From: Mariniphaga sp040772505
Lineage (GTDB): Bacteria; Bacteroidota; Bacteroidia; Bacteroidales; Prolixibacteraceae
Assembly (NCBI GenBank): GCA_040772505.1
Contig: JAXGYA010000010.1
Coordinates: 62,001-126,000 of the forward strand
DNA length: 64,000 bases
Direction: 5' to 3'
The notes beneath the pieces were generated by a model. It saw only the letters and a list, made by a program, of their open reading frames with translations, had not been told where the DNA came from and searched no databases. The position numbers and the translations under genes are program-made. Positions within the stretch are counted from its first letter, which is position 1; each line of letters opens with the position of its first letter. Below are positions 62,012 to 64,000 of this stretch, piece after piece.

Positions 62012-62042
62012 AAAAAACCCTTTGGCGGTAAAACAAAGGGTT
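62012..62042 (-). terminator. Terminator of the FKBP gene
   Basis: AACCCTTTG (62016-62024) pairs with CAAAGGGTT (62034-62042) around a nine-base loop. On the minus strand the stem is followed by TTTTTT. Confidence 0.8.
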
Positions 62043-62062
62043 CTTTTATTTAAAACTTTTTA

Positions 62063-62776
62063 TTATTCGTCATCTTTAACGATTTCAAGCAGCTCCACTT
62101 CAAAAATCAAAGTTGAATTGGGACCGATGGTCGGGCCGCCGCCACGTTCGCCATAAGCAAGATCGGATGGCAGATAAATTTTCCATTTTGAGCCAACGGG
62201 CATCAGCTGCAACGCTTCTGTCCATCCCGGGATAACCTGATTAAGTGCAAAAACAGCAGGTTCGCCACGATCCACAGAGCTGTCAAAAACAGTTCCGTCA
62301 ATGAGTGTTCCGTGATAATGTGCACGCACCTGGTCCTCTGCTGTAGGTTTGGGTCCTTCGCCTTCGGTCAGTATCTCATACTGGAGTCCGCTGGGAGTTG
62401 TTACCACACCTTCGCGTGCCTTGTTTTTCTCAAGAAAAGCATTCCCGCTTTCAAGGTTTTCCTGTCCTTCACGCTCGCCTTCTGCTTCAAAATACCTTCT
62501 GATAACCTGATCGGCTTCTTCAACTGTCATTAAACCTTCTTCTCCAAAGGTTCCAGCATAAAAGGCTGCCATCACTGCCTCAAGATTGATCTTGCTGCCT
62601 CCGGGAACGTTCTCAATCTGCTGCTTGTTGTTGGTACCCACCAATAATCCGATGGCGTATCCTGCCGAGTCGGAAGAAGTTTCAAGTTTCACTTTTTTTA
62701 CGGAGCCCGATTGACTGCAACTAATGCCAGCTATCAACATCAATGCGACTGACAAATAAACTATACCATTTTTCAT
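62063..62776 (-). CDS. FKBP-type peptidyl-prolyl isomerase lipoprotein
   Basis: A 237-residue envelope foldase. The signal ends in LIAGISC (lipidated Cys at residue 20). An N-terminal helical domain (about 30-115) of the FkpA/Mip type precedes the FKBP domain (about 120-235) with VRAHYHGTLIDGTVFDSS, VIPGWTEALQLMPVGSKWKI and LAYGERGGG. It probably acts as a dimeric chaperone and prolyl isomerase on outer-membrane or periplasmic proteins. Confidence 0.92.
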   Translation of the reverse strand: MKNGIVYLSVALMLIAGISCSQSGSVKKVKLETSSDSAGYAIGLLVGTNNKQQIENVPGGSKINLEAVMAAFYAGTFGEEGLMTVEEADQVIRRYFEAEGEREGQENLESGNAFLEKNKAREGVVTTPSGLQYEILTEGEGPKPTAEDQVRAHYHGTLIDGTVFDSSVDRGEPAVFALNQVIPGWTEALQLMPVGSKWKIYLPSDLAYGERGGGPTIGPNSTLIFEVELLEIVKDDE

Positions 62777-62849
62777 AATGTAAATAAATATTAAAGATTG
62801 TTTCCTGGTAAAAAGGTGCGAAGATAATTGAATTTTTATGCAATTATCT

Positions 62850-63521
62850 CTATGCTATTACTTTTATTGCGCGAAGCATCTGTTTTTTTCCGGGCGGACC
62901 GGGAAGCCTTTCCACGCTGTATCCTGCTGCTGCCAAATTCCGGCGAACTTTACCCTTTGCGCTGTAGGTTACAAAGACACCATTATTTTTGGTTATTTCA
63001 AACAAATTTAACAATAGTTCGGCTTTCCACATTTCCGGCTGCTTATCAGGACCAAATGCATCAAAGTATATGATATCAAATTTCCCGGTCAGGTTCAACT
63101 CCGGCTGGGTGAAATCAGCCCGGATTTTCAACAGTGTGAACCAGGGAGAGATTTCCACGGGAATATTCCATTTGCAGGAATGAATTGCCGGGAAAAGGAG
63201 ATATCCATTTTCTGGTATCAACTCACCGTAGGCAAGTTGCATTGCCTTTTCCTGTGGAACAGGATTTTTTTCGATGGCTGTGTAAAAAGTCGAGCGCTTT
63301 TTCAACTGTGCTTCGTTTGCTGTCAGTAAACAATTCAGCCCCGTGCCAAAGCCAATTTCCAACACGCCGGGATCGGGTGCTTGATTAAACAGATAACCCT
63401 TCTCTATAAAAACGTATTCCGACTCGGTGACTGCACCATTGACCGAATGGTAATGATCGTCATAATCAGAGAGATAAAAGGTTGCCGAACCATCAGATGT
63501 TTTTATCAATTCCAGTTTCAT
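62850..63521 (-). CDS. mnmD: MnmD-like tRNA methyltransferase (DUF752/MTase30)
   Basis: A SAM-dependent methyltransferase related to the MnmC1 domain, which finishes the 5-methylaminomethyl group on wobble uridine 34. Motif I is VLEIGFGTGLNCLLT, and FDIIYFDAFGPDKQPEMW is the family hallmark. The Met at 63521 (MKLELIKTSDG, 223 residues) fits better than the upstream 63560. The oxidase half (MnmC2) is not fused here. It diverges from the Sua5-type gene, so two tRNA-modification genes lie back to back. Confidence 0.87.
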   Translation of the reverse strand: MKLELIKTSDGSATFYLSDYDDHYHSVNGAVTESEYVFIEKGYLFNQAPDPGVLEIGFGTGLNCLLTANEAQLKKRSTFYTAIEKNPVPQEKAMQLAYGELIPENGYLLFPAIHSCKWNIPVEISPWFTLLKIRADFTQPELNLTGKFDIIYFDAFGPDKQPEMWKAELLLNLFEITKNNGVFVTYSAKGKVRRNLAAAGYSVERLPGPPGKKQMLRAIKVIA

Positions 63522-63595
63522 TTTCCAAAATTGTTCATAAATCCTGAAAAAGTAAAACAAATTTGGTAGATTTACCCTTTTTAAAAGGAAAAATT

Positions 63596-64000
63596 ATGTT
63601 GCTTCGTCTTTTTAATGAAAATCCAAACTCACGGGATATCCTGAAAGTTGTGGAAGTGCTCCGAAACGGAGGTGTAATAATTTACCCGACCGATACTGTC
63701 TATGGTTTAGGTTGTGATATCACCAATGTGAAAGCTGTGGAAAAAGTTGCCCGCTTTAAGGGAATCAATATTGAAAAATCCAATTTCTCATTTATTTGCA
63801 GCGATTTGAGCCATCTGTCGGATTACACAAAACCTGTATCAAATACTGTTTTCAAGCTGATGAAAAAAAACCTGCCCGGTCCGTTTACCTTCATTTTGGA
63901 AGCCAACAACAATGTGCCCAGATATTTTAAGGGAAAGAAGAAAACAGTGGGAATCCGTGTTCCCGACAACAATATCATCCGTGAGATTGTGCACGAGCTG
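63596..64000 (+). CDS. L-threonylcarbamoyladenylate synthase (Sua5/YrdC/YciO family), partial
   Basis: Open from ATG 63596 to the window edge (135 codons). It starts MLLRLFNENPNSRDILKVV, then has the nucleotide-binding VIIYPTDTVYGLGCD and a KxR-type region that here reads ARFKGINIEKSNFSF, then LPGPFTFIL and VGIRVPDN. The changed KxR region is like YciO-type members, so the threonylcarbamoyl-AMP role (t6A37 synthesis) is likely but not certain. The C-terminus lies outside the window. Confidence 0.88.
   Translation, partial: MLLRLFNENPNSRDILKVVEVLRNGGVIIYPTDTVYGLGCDITNVKAVEKVARFKGINIEKSNFSFICSDLSHLSDYTKPVSNTVFKLMKKNLPGPFTFILEANNNVPRYFKGKKKTVGIRVPDNNIIREIVHEL

Noticed and set aside
1..64000. 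CRISPR array, tRNA or rRNA genes
   Set aside because: No regularly spaced repeats and no cloverleaf or rRNA-like sequence were seen on either strand by reading.

Overview
This window looks like chromosomal DNA of a Bacteroidota bacterium, most likely a Bacteroidales/Marinilabiliales-type organism. The signs are the recurrent -7 element TAnnTTTG, the near absence of Shine-Dalgarno sequences, the birA / rsfS-ftsH-cdsA-psd-pssA gene order, the long PurF-like enzyme, a DUF3127 protein, L17 with a long acidic tail, and FtsH and DeoR proteins typical of the phylum. The base composition is AT-leaning. No tRNA, rRNA or CRISPR array was seen.

Layout. (1) 1-9.5 kb holds pyrE and a SRPBCC protein, birA on the other strand, then a tight operon rsfS-ftsH-DUF2007-cdsA-psd-pssA (ribosome silencing, membrane proteolysis and phosphatidylethanolamine synthesis). 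A convergent SPOR protein and a long amidophosphoribosyltransferase-like enzyme follow. (2) 9.8-17.4 kb is a phosphate/glycerol-phosphate neighbourhood: a NifX-like protein, glpD, a secreted glycerophosphodiesterase, a GlpR/DeoR repressor, an overlapping GNAT / AlbA_2 pair, a secreted alkaline phosphatase preceded by a Pho-box-like array, and a Tat-exported aldo/keto reductase. (3) 17.5-26.2 kb is a mobile-element graveyard. It contains a small frameshifted ORF, a methyltransferase joined to an FRG-domain remnant, a fossil IS1634-type transposase, a truncated frameshifted IS630, an orphan secreted protein, an intact IS1634-family transposase, an IS1 with a frameshift in an A9 run, and a broken group IIC intron. 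The intron begins two bases from a terminator hairpin. (4) 26.2-33.3 kb holds a K+-dependent membrane pyrophosphatase, a dihydroorotate-dehydrogenase-like protein, an eight-heme HEAT/TPR lipoprotein and mltG. (5) 33.3-50.9 kb, minus strand, is one merged str-S10-spc-alpha cluster of 32 genes from rpsL to rplQ. Two canonical promoters precede it and a strong terminator ends it; tuf and map are absent. (6) 50.9-64 kb holds a HlyD/C39-ABC export pair, a bifunctional trehalose-phosphate synthase/phosphatase divergent from a GH15 glycosidase, recG, a Tat-exported SGNH hydrolase, a DUF3127 protein with an SSB-like tail, an FKBP lipoprotein, an MnmD-like methyltransferase and the start of a Sua5/YrdC gene.

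Most of the window is housekeeping. The most informative material is regulatory (Pho-box array, tandem ribosomal promoters, intercistronic hairpins) and in the decayed island, where three homopolymer-associated frameshifts and several stacked insertions can be read. No clearly new multi-gene system was found. The nearest candidates are the DUF3127 protein with its SSB-like tail, the multiheme/TPR lipoprotein, the cargo-less C39 exporter and the GNAT / AlbA_2 pair.
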